Of a DNA stretch of 64,000 nt, positions 1 through 7,511 are shown piece by piece. Position numbers and translations under genes: made by a program. This DNA comes from Rhodobacteraceae bacterium LMO-JJ12 (GTDB lineage: Bacteria > Pseudomonadota > Alphaproteobacteria > Rhodobacterales > Rhodobacteraceae), in NCBI GenBank assembly GCA_021555075.1, contig JAKGBX010000001.1, positions 1,798,001 through 1,862,000 of the forward strand, read 5' to 3'. The number at the start of each line of letters is the position of its first letter. Within the stretch, counting starts at the first letter, position 1. Under the pieces are notes generated by a model. It was not told the origin of the DNA. It did no database searches and was given only the letters and a program-made list of their open reading frames with translations.

Positions 1-151
1 GCGGGCCTGATGGCACCTTCTGACGGCTAACCCAACCTCCCGGGCGGCGGGTCTGTATTCCTGTGTCAGGCATGCAGGCTCGCCGTTTGTTCGGGCGTAT
101 TCGGGCACATCACTGATATGCCTCTTTCAGGTTCGAATTGCGCTCAACAAG

Positions 152-183
152 CGGCTCCCGGCAACCCCAAGTGCCGGGAGCCG
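152..183. terminator. Perfect 12-bp hairpin, probable dsbB terminator
   Basis: A perfect inverted repeat (CGGCTCCCGGCA / TGCCGGGAGCCG) encloses an 8-nt loop. It lies about 35 nt beyond the stop codon of the minus-strand dsbB. Read on the minus strand it is followed by CTTGTTG, a weak U-rich tail. It could also end a gene entering from the left edge on the plus strand, where a 9-codon open frame closes with TAA at 28-30. The stem is seen directly; the terminator role is inferred. Confidence 0.6.
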
Positions 184-218
184 TTCTCACGTCAGAGATT
201 GCCAGCCGCGCAGAGGCC

Positions 219-692
219 TCATACCCGGTTGCGCGCCGCCATAAGCCACAACAGGGCAAGCACAAGCGAAGCCAGCGTGTTCCAGCTTGCCATCGACAGG
301 CCGAACATCTCCCAAGGCACCTGATCGCACATCACCACACCGGTCGGCATATCAACACTCAACAGATCGCTTCCTGACAGGCTGCCAAGCCCGCCGCCGC
401 CGCCCGTACAGCTCTCCGGCCCGGCCCACCAACTCCGCTCGATCCCGGTGTGCCAAAACCCGATTCCGGCGGTGCTCAACGCCGCCAACGCGCCCAGAAT
501 GGGTAATCCGCGCCCCGGAATCGCCAGCGCAATCACCCCGATCACAATCGCAGCGACATGCGGATAGCGCTGCCATAGACACAGCTCACAAGGGGCCATC
601 CCCCCGACATGCTGAAACAGCAACGCCCCGATCATCAACAGAGCCGAGCCACTTGCAGCGAGTAGAATAAGTGTAGGCCGAGATAACATCAT
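219..692 (-). CDS. dsbB: DsbB-family disulfide bond formation protein
   Basis: This is an inner-membrane quinone reductase-like protein of 157 residues that should reoxidise the periplasmic thiol oxidase DsbA. Four hydrophobic segments are visible. The first cysteine pair sits in PCELCLWQRYPH (about residues 35-46) and is the CxxC quinone-proximal motif. A second pair lies in the periplasmic loop (ESCTGG and VVMCDQVPWE), as expected for DsbB. Length fits the short alphaproteobacterial form. Its start codon overlaps the stop of the YqaA-like gene (positions 689-692), so the two are probably cotranscribed. The assignment rests on the cysteine pattern and topology. Confidence 0.88.
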   Translation of the reverse strand: MMLSRPTLILLAASGSALLMIGALLFQHVGGMAPCELCLWQRYPHVAAIVIGVIALAIPGRGLPILGALAALSTAGIGFWHTGIERSWWAGPESCTGGGGGLGSLSGSDLLSVDMPTGVVMCDQVPWEMFGLSMASWNTLASLVLALLWLMAARNRV

Positions 693-1267
693 AGCAGTTT
701 CACCACGTAGAACCCTCCAAGTAGAAACACCAGAAACAGCAGGAACATAAGCCCCAAACGCCGCTCAATAAAGTCACGAATAGGCGCGCCGAATTTCCAC
801 AGCAATGCCGCCACGATGAAAAACCGCAGCCCCCGTGCCAGGATCGAGGTCGCGACAAAAGTCAGCAACGGCATTCCGGTCCAGCCAGACATGATGGTGA
901 TCACCTTGTAGGGGAAGGGCGTCATCCCCGCGGTCAACACCGCCCAGAATCCCAGATCGTTGAACCGCGTGTTGAAGGTCTCCATCGCCTCGGCCTTGCC
1001 CATCGCGGCCAATATGGGTTGGCCGATCTGCTCATAGGCCAGCGCACCAATGGCATATCCCAGCATCCCACCGATCACCGAAGCCACAAGCGCCACCCCG
1101 GCAATCGCCCAGGCGCGATGCGGTCGCGCCAGGATCATCGGAATCATGATGACATCCGGCGGGATCGGAAACACCGAACTTTCCACAAACGCCACCACCG
1201 CCAGCGCCCACATCGCGCGCGGGTGATCGGCCAGCCGCATCGTCCAATCGTAAAGCCTGCGTATCAC
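689..1267 (-). CDS. YqaA/DedA-like membrane protein
   Basis: This 192-residue integral membrane protein is related to the YqaA and DedA (SNARE-associated, VTT domain) families. Support comes from the N-terminal FVESSVFPIPPDV segment, with acid and proline residues typical of the re-entrant loop, the small-residue-rich SVIGGMLGYAIGALAYEQIG helix, and the central GMTPFPYKVITIMSGW motif. Family members are linked to membrane homeostasis or lipid flipping, but no precise substrate can be read from the sequence. Its stop overlaps the start of dsbB by 4 nt. About 220 bp separate it from the divergent monooxygenase gene, which should hold both promoters. Confidence 0.8.
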   Translation of the reverse strand: MIRRLYDWTMRLADHPRAMWALAVVAFVESSVFPIPPDVIMIPMILARPHRAWAIAGVALVASVIGGMLGYAIGALAYEQIGQPILAAMGKAEAMETFNTRFNDLGFWAVLTAGMTPFPYKVITIMSGWTGMPLLTFVATSILARGLRFFIVAALLWKFGAPIRDFIERRLGLMFLLFLVFLLGGFYVVKLL

Positions 1268-1486
1268 TGCTCTGCCTGACTGACGCTATCCGCTCGAAAC
1301 GATGCGCCATTTGCGTTGACCTCTTTCGCACCAGCTCTTCCAAAGCGTTGCGATTCCACGTTAAATCCCGGTATGTTTTCGATACGCGCGCAGGCAATGC
1401 CCATTGCGCATGTCTCGGGTCCAAGTTGTGTTTCAACTTAAACTCGAAACGCACTAAGCTAAACCGAAAAGCGCGAGGAGAGTTCA

Positions 1487-2740
1487 ATGACAGTGTTGAT
1501 TGCAGGAGCCGGAATAGGTGGGCTGACCCTCGGTCTCAGCCTGCATCAACTCGGAATTCCGTTTCATATCTACGAGGCGGTGCGCGAGATCCGCCCGCTC
1601 GGGGTGGGGATTAACGTGCAGCCCCATGCCATCCGCGAGCTTTACGATCTCGACCTCGAAGCCGCGCTTGAAGCGACCGGCCTGCGCACCCGCGAAGTGG
1701 CCTATTTTTCGGCCCAGGGCGGGTTGATATGGTCCGAACCGCGCGGCACCTTCGCAGGCTACAACTGGCCGCAATACTCGATCCATCGCGGCGACATGCA
1801 GATGTTGCTGCACGACGCCCTTGTGGCGCGCGCCGGTGCAGATGTGATCACCAGCGGCAGCGCGGTGCTCGATTGGGCCAAGATCCCCGAAGGTGTTGAA
1901 ATCACGCTTGGCGACCGCACTACGGGCCAGGCGTCGGGCACAGCGCGTGGCCGTGTCTTTGTCGCTGCCGATGGCATCAATTCCCGCGCAAGGGCCAAGC
2001 TTTTCCCCGACGAAGGTGGTGCGCATTGGGGCGGGATCATGATGTGGCGCGGCGTCACGCGCGGCCCGAAATTCCTCACCGGGCGCAGCATGGCCATGGC
2101 GGGCAAGAAGGACTGCAAGTTCGTCTGTTATCCGATCGAGGAATATGACGATGGCACCTGCCTGATCAACTGGATCGCGGATCGCAGGATGCCCAAGGAC
2201 TACAAATGGCGCGAGCAGGACTGGAACCGCGCAGGCAACACCGCCGATTTCGCCCCGGCGTTTGCTGACTGGCGGTTTGATTGGCTCGATATTCCGTCCG
2301 TCATCGCCAAGGCGGATCACATTTTTGAATACCCGATGGTTGATCGCAACCCGCTCCCCGCCTGGACGCACGGTCCGATGACGCTGCTGGGCGACGCCGC
2401 GCACGCGATGTATCCGATCGGCTCGAACGGCGCCAGCCAGGCGATTCTTGACGCTCGCATTCTGGCACGTGAATTACGCGATCATCACGAAGGGCGCGCC
2501 GCGCTTGAAGCCTATGACGACGCGCGCCGCGAGAAGGTGAATGCGCTGGTGCTGGCAAATCGCGGCGATGGCCCCGACAAGGTGCTCGATGTGGTGGCCG
2601 AACGCGCCCCGGACGGATTTGGTGATATTTCCGAAGTAATGAGCCGCGACGAGTTGGAAGAAGTCGCGGGCGGTTACAAGAAACTGGCCGGGATGGATGT
2701 CGAGTCTCTGAACGCGCGCGGGCCTCTGGTCCCAATTTAG
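1487..2740 (+). CDS. FAD-dependent aromatic-ring monooxygenase-like protein
   Basis: This 417-residue flavoprotein belongs to the class A monooxygenase (UbiH/salicylate hydroxylase/PhzS-like) superfamily. The dinucleotide-binding motif GAGIGGLTLGLSL begins at about residue 7. The DG motif is VFVAADGINSRARAKLFP (about 160-177), and the second FAD motif is LLGDAAHAMYPIGSNGASQA (about 302-321). These are the three expected signatures. The substrate is unknown. The closest remembered relatives are annotated only as flavin-dependent oxidoreductases. The start follows GCGAGGAGAGTTCA, a good ribosome-binding site. A GC-rich inverted repeat without a T-run follows the stop (2743-2771). Confidence 0.82.
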   Translation: MTVLIAGAGIGGLTLGLSLHQLGIPFHIYEAVREIRPLGVGINVQPHAIRELYDLDLEAALEATGLRTREVAYFSAQGGLIWSEPRGTFAGYNWPQYSIHRGDMQMLLHDALVARAGADVITSGSAVLDWAKIPEGVEITLGDRTTGQASGTARGRVFVAADGINSRARAKLFPDEGGAHWGGIMMWRGVTRGPKFLTGRSMAMAGKKDCKFVCYPIEEYDDGTCLINWIADRRMPKDYKWREQDWNRAGNTADFAPAFADWRFDWLDIPSVIAKADHIFEYPMVDRNPLPAWTHGPMTLLGDAAHAMYPIGSNGASQAILDARILARELRDHHEGRAALEAYDDARREKVNALVLANRGDGPDKVLDVVAERAPDGFGDISEVMSRDELEEVAGGYKKLAGMDVESLNARGPLVPI

Positions 2741-2846
2741 AAAGAGGGCAGGGCGCGCGGGCCAGCCCTCTACAGAACTGATTGATCAGCTTCGCAAGTT
2801 ACATGGGCAGGGGTGGGACCGAGGAAAAGCCGTTGCGACAGGGCCG

Positions 2847-3089
2847 AGTTTCGACTGCGGCTGAGCCTCTACACCCGCCGAACATGGGATCTGCGCCGAC
2901 GCCCGCTTGTCACGGCTCGACCGAGATGTGGCGCAAGCCTATGCGTCCGCACTTGCCCGAAGCAATCAGAGTGAGAGCGTGCGAGCCTCGCAGCGACGTT
3001 GGATCGGCCTCCGCAATGACTGCGGCAAAGACAAACGATGTCTCGACAATGCCATGACTGGCCAGATCTATATTCTAAATAAATATTGA
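2847..3089 (+). pseudogene. Decayed LprI-like (DUF1311) gene with in-frame stop
   Basis: One frame reads SFDCG, then a TGA codon at 2862-2864, then ASTPAEHGICADARLSRLD, then a C-terminal part with QRRWIGLRNDCG and KRCLDN, ending at TGA 3087-3089. The C-x(n)-C-AD...LD...Y...QR.W...R..C....CL pattern matches the N-terminal domain family of lysozyme inhibitor LprI. It runs across the stop codon as if one sense codon had mutated. No convincing start or signal peptide is visible upstream in this frame, so the 5' end also appears lost. This is inference from motif spacing, and a homology search of the two halves would decide it. Apart from this relic, nothing coding is seen between 2741 and 3286. 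Confidence 0.55.
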
Positions 3090-3286
3090 CCCGAACCTGG
3101 CGTCGCCCCGTTTATGGCGGATGTGGCTGTTCGCTGCGTCCGACGATCTGGTAAGACGGTCTCGGAGTGAAAACTCCGCCTCAAGCATCTGGATCGCTCA
3201 GCTGCATCACAAAATCCGCGCGCCCGTCATTTTTGCTCTTTTCCCGACAGTTTCATCGCGTTACATCGGGTGCGACCATGCCAAAT

Positions 3287-3373
3287 GCCCAAGTGGTGGA
3301 ATTGGTAGACACAGGGGATTCAAAATCCCCCGCCTTAACGGGCTTGCCGGTTCGAGTCCGGCCTTGGGTACCA
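3287..3373 (+). tRNA. tRNA-Leu (anticodon CAA), CCA encoded
   Basis: This is an 87-nt gene with a complete cloverleaf. The acceptor stem is GCCCAAG/CTTGGGT, with G-T at the outer pair. The D-arm contains GTGGTGGAATTGGTAGAC. The anticodon stem GGGGA/TCCCC carries the loop TTCAAAA, giving anticodon CAA, which reads UUG. A long class II variable arm follows, then the T-arm GCCGG-TTCGAGT-CCGGC, discriminator A and encoded CCA. The half from the anticodon loop to just past CCA is duplicated 4.1 kb downstream at 7455-7511, the pattern left by integration of an element into the gene. Confidence 0.96.
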
Positions 3374-3377
3374 TGGT
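3321..3377 (+). repeat. Left att-like direct repeat (tRNA-Leu 3' half)
   Basis: Positions 3321-3377 run from the anticodon loop of tRNA-Leu to 4 nt past its CCA. They match 7455-7511 at 51 of 57 positions in the same orientation, and similarity stops sharply after ATGGT. Tyrosine-recombinase elements commonly use this part of a tRNA as their core site and leave an intact tRNA at one end with a 3' fragment at the other. The integrase remnant at 3602-3744 supports this reading. Confidence 0.7.
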
Positions 3378-3380
3378 TTT

Positions 3381-3400
3381 CCCCTGTCTAGGCGGGGTTT
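3381..3400 (+). terminator. Short hairpin with T-run after tRNA-Leu
   Basis: CCCC and GGGG flank a 9-nt loop and are followed by TTTTATG and a second T-run shortly after. The hairpin lies 8 nt past the encoded CCA. The stem is short, so efficiency is uncertain, but position and T-run fit an intrinsic terminator for the tRNA transcript. Confidence 0.5.
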
Positions 3401-3601
3401 TATGCGATTTTTGTGGCTGGAACGGATTGCGATGTTGGCGCACTCACACAGGCCACGCACAGTTTCCCATTTCGTGTTCGTTCTGTTCCTGAGTGCCGTG
3501 ATTCTCGGGCTCTGGTTGGCAGTCAGGTGACCTCGATTATTCCTGATGGTGAGAGTTGATCCGCACTCCGCACTATTCGCGCCGCTTCTGTGCCGCGCGG
3601 C

Positions 3602-3744
3602 TCACTGGGCGCGACGGATGGCGTTTGCCTTGTTATAGACCACCATGGCGGCGCTTTGGCCGGTGATGGCCTGAATGTCGGCGTCGCTGCACCCTGCCTC
3701 GGCCAACAGATGCGCGCCACGTTTCGGCAGGCTGGCGACGAATG
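3602..3744 (-). pseudogene. C-terminal remnant of a tyrosine integrase
   Basis: The minus-strand frame ending at TGA 3602-3604 translates to KRGAHLLAEAGCSDADIQ, then AITGQSAAMVVYNKANAIRR, then AQ and stop. This matches the end of phage- and island-type tyrosine recombinases: the helix after the second catalytic Arg, the I-T-G-H/W block (here Gln replaces His), and the nucleophile Tyr in MVVYNKANA. The upstream sequence diverges (FVASLP where HGLRK is expected), and no start codon or catalytic Arg or Lys region is present, so only a fragment survives. It lies between tRNA-Leu and its partial copy, where an island integrase is expected. The rest of 3378-3896 shows no further gene. Confidence 0.65.
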
Positions 3745-3896
3745 AACAAGGCGATACCCTGATCCAGATCAGGGTCAAGGGTCGTGTTGCTCATATCGCT
3801 TGCTCTGGCAAGTTGATGACAATCAGCGAAGACGCGGTGGAATAACAGCCGCAAACCAGTGATAATCCTCTGTTTAGACGGGCACTCGCCACCTGC

Positions 3897-5006
3897 TCAG
3901 GGCCGGACCAACCTGCTGATATCAACGTCCACAACCTCAGCGAGATCCGTCATACTGTCGTGCAGCAACTGGATAACGTAATGTGGGTTGTGCGAGTAGG
4001 CGCCCGTGTCCTTGGCCACGAACTGATAGTTGTAGGCCGCCCTCAGCAATCGGGGCGTCCAGCTTTGATAGCGGTTGGGAAAGATTGCCTCGCCCGGGCT
4101 CACGGCGCCGTCGCCGTCCGTATCGGCAAAGAAATAAGGGAAGGCGTGCCCATCGTAGACAATCGGGGCATCCACCACCTCGGCGGCGTATTTCTGGATT
4201 GCGCCACCCAACATGCCGTGCAGCTTGGTGATCGAATGGGCGATGCCCTGCGTCGTGTCGCCGTCACCGACAACGTCTAACCTGGTGGTGCGGATGTCGG
4301 AGTATTTGGTCGCGCCCTCATGGCAGGTAATGCAGGCTTTCAGCGGTGCCGGTTTCAGGCTGTGCTGGCTGTGGCAACTGAGGCAGGTCGATGGCTCTTT
4401 CGCAACATGGACGAACGCCCCGGCATAGGCTTTGCCCTTATACTGGTAACCACCGCGCGCCACGCTTCCCATCTGGGTTGCCGCCGCGGCCTTGTAGTGG
4501 ATGTTGATGAAGGTCAGATCGCCCGCGACCACGTCATCCTCCTTGCCGACGGTGGCCGCCGTCACCTGTTCGCCCGAAGCGCGGCCTTGATGGCATGTGG
4601 CACAGATCGCCTCCTTGCCGAGACCGTCGACGCGTTCCCCGGAGGGAAACACCACGCTTTGCAGTGCCATCGACTTTGCATTATGGCAGGTCGCGCAATC
4701 CACCGTCGAGCCAAGCGACTGCGGCTTGTCGATCACATTCACTGCGCGCAGGTCGGTGCCGAGATAATCCATGATTCCGCGGCTGGTGTGGCAGGTCGCG
4801 CATTCCCCCGGCACAACGCGCTCCTCGTCCTCGTTCCAGTGCTTGAAAGCTTCCGCGCTTCGGTCGCCATGCGGCGAGGCCAGCCAGGCCTCGGTGATCT
4901 TTGCCAGATCAGGTTTTTTCTTGTCCTGTGCGGGTGCTGGAATTGCGATAGAAATCACACTGCAATAGACTGCGAAAAGGGTGAGTATTCTGATTGATCT
5001 ACGCAT
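3897..5006 (-). CDS. Periplasmic pentaheme c-type cytochrome
   Basis: This exported protein of about 369 residues has five CxxCH heme-binding motifs, at about residues 69 (CATCH), 104 (CATCH), 135 (CATCH), 208 (CLSCH) and 225 (CITCH). The start at 5006 gives a clear signal peptide (MRRSIRILTLF through APAQ); a longer open frame reaches 5093 but adds 29 residues before it. Ahead of the first heme, WLASPHGDRSAEAFKHWNED resembles multiheme cytochromes with tetraheme-type folds. A canonical EF-hand loop (DTDGDGAVSPGE, about 304-315) lies in the heme-free C-terminal third and suggests bound calcium. It probably carries electrons in the periplasm; donor and acceptor are unknown. No reductase or quinol oxidase gene is adjacent. 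It is divergent from the acetate kinase fusion and lies inside the tRNA-bounded block. Confidence 0.85.
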   Translation of the reverse strand: MRRSIRILTLFAVYCSVISIAIPAPAQDKKKPDLAKITEAWLASPHGDRSAEAFKHWNEDEERVVPGECATCHTSRGIMDYLGTDLRAVNVIDKPQSLGSTVDCATCHNAKSMALQSVVFPSGERVDGLGKEAICATCHQGRASGEQVTAATVGKEDDVVAGDLTFINIHYKAAAATQMGSVARGGYQYKGKAYAGAFVHVAKEPSTCLSCHSQHSLKPAPLKACITCHEGATKYSDIRTTRLDVVGDGDTTQGIAHSITKLHGMLGGAIQKYAAEVVDAPIVYDGHAFPYFFADTDGDGAVSPGEAIFPNRYQSWTPRLLRAAYNYQFVAKDTGAYSHNPHYVIQLLHDSMTDLAEVVDVDISRLVRP

Positions 5007-5079
5007 GCGCCCCCCAAGCGAGACAATGTCTTGCACTTTATGCTGGTAAATAGTGTGGTCGAGCCGGTGACCGATGTCA

Positions 5080-5093
5080 TTGACGCCAATCAA
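5080..5093. promoter_or_regulatory. FNR/CRP-type box in the divergent intergenic region
   Basis: TTGACGCCAATCAA matches the FNR consensus TTGAT-N4-ATCAA except for one base. It is centred about 80 bp upstream of the chosen cytochrome start and about 335 bp upstream of ackA-pduL. An oxygen-responsive FnrL-type regulator would make sense for an anaerobic cytochrome and a fermentation-type enzyme. This is a pattern match only. Nothing else recognisable lies in the 415-bp gap 5007-5421. Confidence 0.4.
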
Positions 5094-5421
5094 TTTAAGC
5101 GTACGACATATTGGAAATCGATCAGGTCATGCCGAGCCATGCTTGTCGGATTCGGCAAAGGGGCTGCCTGGCTCGATTATCCTCCTGTCCTTTCCTGGCC
5201 TTCTTCGTGGCCAGCCTGGCACTGTTTCGCCGCTCGATGAACCTCGCGCGATAGCTTTCACCGCCGCCACGCGACGGATATTTTGCACGGTTGCGCTAAG
5301 AATAACGCGCCGTAAAAGGACAAAGAGGTAGTGACGCCACATTAGTGGCCGTAACAATGTCAAATGGGGAGCTCGGAACCGCTCCCATATTGCTAAGTCA
5401 AACTGGATTGGAAGGTACCCT

Positions 5422-7221
5422 GTGAAGATACTTGTGGTGAACTGCGGCAGCTCAAGCCTGAAAGTCGGCGTTTTTGAATCTTCCAAAAAGACGACCGAGT
5501 TATTCAAAGCGGCATATGAAAAATTTGCAGCCGGGTCTTGCTCCTACAAGATTACCAAGGACGGCACGACACAGACCGGGCAAGCGCCGTTCGGCGACAT
5601 TGCTGCCGCGTTGGCGGCCCTTCCGGATATTCTTGCTGACCATGGGATCACCCAACTGGACGCAGTTGGCCATCGCATTGTCCATGGGGGCGAAGCCTTC
5701 CGAACCACGACGGTCCTTGACGAGCCGACAGTCAAGGCGATTGAGGCGCTGACACCGCTGGCGCCGCTCCACAATCCTGCAAATCTGCTGGCTGTGCGCA
5801 TTGCAACAGAAGTCTGGCCGCACCTGCCTCAGGTCGCTGTTTTTGACACCGCCTTCCATGGCACCAATCCCGCGCGCGCAACGACCTACGCTGTGCCAAA
5901 GGCTTGGCGTGACGCAGGTCTGCGACGCTTTGGCTTTCATGGCACGTCGCACAAGTATGTGGCGATGCGTGCCGCCGAGGAGATTGGCGTTCCGCTGCGT
6001 GATCTCAAGATAGTCAGCGTGCACCTCGGGAACGGCGCCAGTGTATGTGCAGTAAACCACGGCGAGAGCATGGACACGTCCATGGGCATGACGCCGCTTG
6101 AAGGGTTGGTGATGGGAACGCGCTCGGGCGATATCGATCCCGGCCTGTTTGGATTCCTGTCACGCCAACATGGGCTATCGATCACCGAGATAGAGGATGC
6201 GCTTTATTCCGAGAGCGGGCTCAAGGCCCTTACCGGTTCGTCCGATATGCGCGATATCGAAGCGCGGGCAGGCGAGGGCGACGCCGATGCTCAACTTGCC
6301 ATCGAATTATACGCCTATCGTGCGCGAAAATATATCGGAGCCTATGCGGCAGCGATGGGTGGTCTCGATGCTGTGATCTTTACAGGCGGCATCGGCGAGA
6401 ACTCACCGTCAATGCGTCGGCGCGTCTGCGATGGCCTCGAATTCATGGGCCTGAGGCTCGACCACGACCGCAACCAGTCTGTCGAACTTGCCAACCACGC
6501 TGCGCCGCAAATTCAGACTTATGGTGCGAGAGTGAGCGTTCTCGTAACCGAAACCGCCGAGCAATTGATGATCGCCCGCGAGACGGCTGCCGCCCTGGCA
6601 CCCGAGGCATCCGTGCCCGAACCAATTCCCGTCGCGGTATCGGCCCGTCATGTTCACCTGTCCCGATCAGCGATAGACACCTTGTTTGGCGCCGGATACC
6701 AGCTGACGCCCGACATTCCGCTGCGCCAGCCTGGCCAATGGGCCGCGCGCGAGCGTGTGACACTGGAGGGACCCAAAGGCCTTCTGGATCGCGTTGCTAT
6801 TCTCGGGCCTGAGCGGCCCCGGACGCAAATCGAAATCTCAAGAACCGATGGGTTTGCGCTCGGCATTGATCCGCCGGTTCGCGACAGTGGCAAGCTGGAC
6901 GATACGCCAATGGTTCGGCTTGTCGGCCCTGCCGGAAGCCTTGATACCGATGGGCTGATCGTGGCGGCGCGCCATATCCATATCAACCCCGAGGAAGCCA
7001 AACGCCTGGGCCTCGCTAACGGTATGCTGGTGGACGTTCATATCGGCGACGACGAGCGCGGGTTGGTGTTTGGCAAGACGCTGATCCGCGTTAGCGCCGA
7101 GTCCGTAACCGAGATGCATATCGATACCGATGAAGCAAACGCCGCAGATATTCGTATCAACGGCGAGGGATCACTGGTTCCCGGTATTCGCGCCGTAGCC
7201 GTGGCAAACAAAGACCCATAG
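5422..7221 (+). CDS. Acetate kinase fused to PduL-type phosphotransacylase
   Basis: This 599-residue protein has two complete enzyme domains. Residues 1 to about 395 are an acetate kinase: N-terminal NCGSSSLKVGVFE, GHRIVHGGEAF, GFHGTSHKYVA, the HLGNGAS block with TPLEGLVMGTRSGDIDPG, and FTGGIGENS. Residues from about 404 to the end are a PduL-type phosphate acyltransferase: VSARHVHLS (about 406-414), AARHIHINPEEA (about 515) and MHIDTDEANAA (about 565), the His-rich segments that bind zinc in this family. Together they would interconvert acyl-CoA, acyl phosphate and acetate with ATP formation. No microcompartment shell gene or N-terminal encapsulation extension is seen, so a soluble housekeeping or fermentative role is inferred. 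The start is GTG at 5422, preceded by GGAAGG. Confidence 0.92.
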   Translation: MKILVVNCGSSSLKVGVFESSKKTTELFKAAYEKFAAGSCSYKITKDGTTQTGQAPFGDIAAALAALPDILADHGITQLDAVGHRIVHGGEAFRTTTVLDEPTVKAIEALTPLAPLHNPANLLAVRIATEVWPHLPQVAVFDTAFHGTNPARATTYAVPKAWRDAGLRRFGFHGTSHKYVAMRAAEEIGVPLRDLKIVSVHLGNGASVCAVNHGESMDTSMGMTPLEGLVMGTRSGDIDPGLFGFLSRQHGLSITEIEDALYSESGLKALTGSSDMRDIEARAGEGDADAQLAIELYAYRARKYIGAYAAAMGGLDAVIFTGGIGENSPSMRRRVCDGLEFMGLRLDHDRNQSVELANHAAPQIQTYGARVSVLVTETAEQLMIARETAAALAPEASVPEPIPVAVSARHVHLSRSAIDTLFGAGYQLTPDIPLRQPGQWAARERVTLEGPKGLLDRVAILGPERPRTQIEISRTDGFALGIDPPVRDSGKLDDTPMVRLVGPAGSLDTDGLIVAARHIHINPEEAKRLGLANGMLVDVHIGDDERGLVFGKTLIRVSAESVTEMHIDTDEANAADIRINGEGSLVPGIRAVAVANKDP

Positions 7222-7454
7222 GTACTGTCTTCGTGGCGGTTTCGGGCAACGTTTGAGAACTTTGCCCGAAACAGGTCCTGCAAATTGGGACAGCCAGCCC
7301 CGACTCGTCGCGACCTGCCAAGGAGTGGGCTTTTGCCGCCTTGTGCTACTCGAACACCTACATTTTCAGAGTCTCACAGGGCACTGTCGAATAGGCAATT
7401 CGTGTGGGAGACAAACCTTGCAGGTGGTTGAAACAACAGACTTTCCATAAAATC

Positions 7455-7511
7455 CAAAATTCCCCGCCTTAACGGGCTTGCCGGTTCAAGTCCGATCTTG
7501 GATACGATGGT
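7455..7511 (+). repeat. Right att-like repeat: degenerate 3' half of tRNA-Leu
   Basis: This is a 57-bp copy of positions 3321-3377 with six substitutions, including changes in the T-loop, T-stem and acceptor region. It lacks the 5' half of a tRNA and cannot fold as one. It is best read as the distal attachment-site scar of an element inserted in tRNA-Leu. The 233 bp between the end of ackA-pduL and this repeat show no gene. Confidence 0.68.

Noticed and set aside
1-30. C-terminal end of a gene entering from the left edge (TAA at 28-30)
   Set aside because: Nine codons are too few to judge; no motif.
1430-1460. Short GCGTTTCGAG motif shared with 24846-24856
   Set aside because: Only about 10 bp match and the flanks diverge; may be a promoter-linked or dispersed element, but two copies are not enough to claim a repeat family.
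1484-2404. 306-residue minus-strand frame opposite the FAD monooxygenase
   Set aside because: No motif, and the opposite strand encodes a complete flavoprotein.
2862-2864. Selenocysteine or readthrough at the TGA of the LprI-like relic
   Set aside because: LprI-type proteins do not use selenocysteine, no SECIS-like hairpin follows, and the 5' end is also missing. Simple decay is more likely.
7441-7511. A second tRNA-Leu gene
   Set aside because: Only the 3' half is present; D-arm, anticodon stem and 5' acceptor strand are missing and the T-arm is mutated. Treated as an attachment-site scar.
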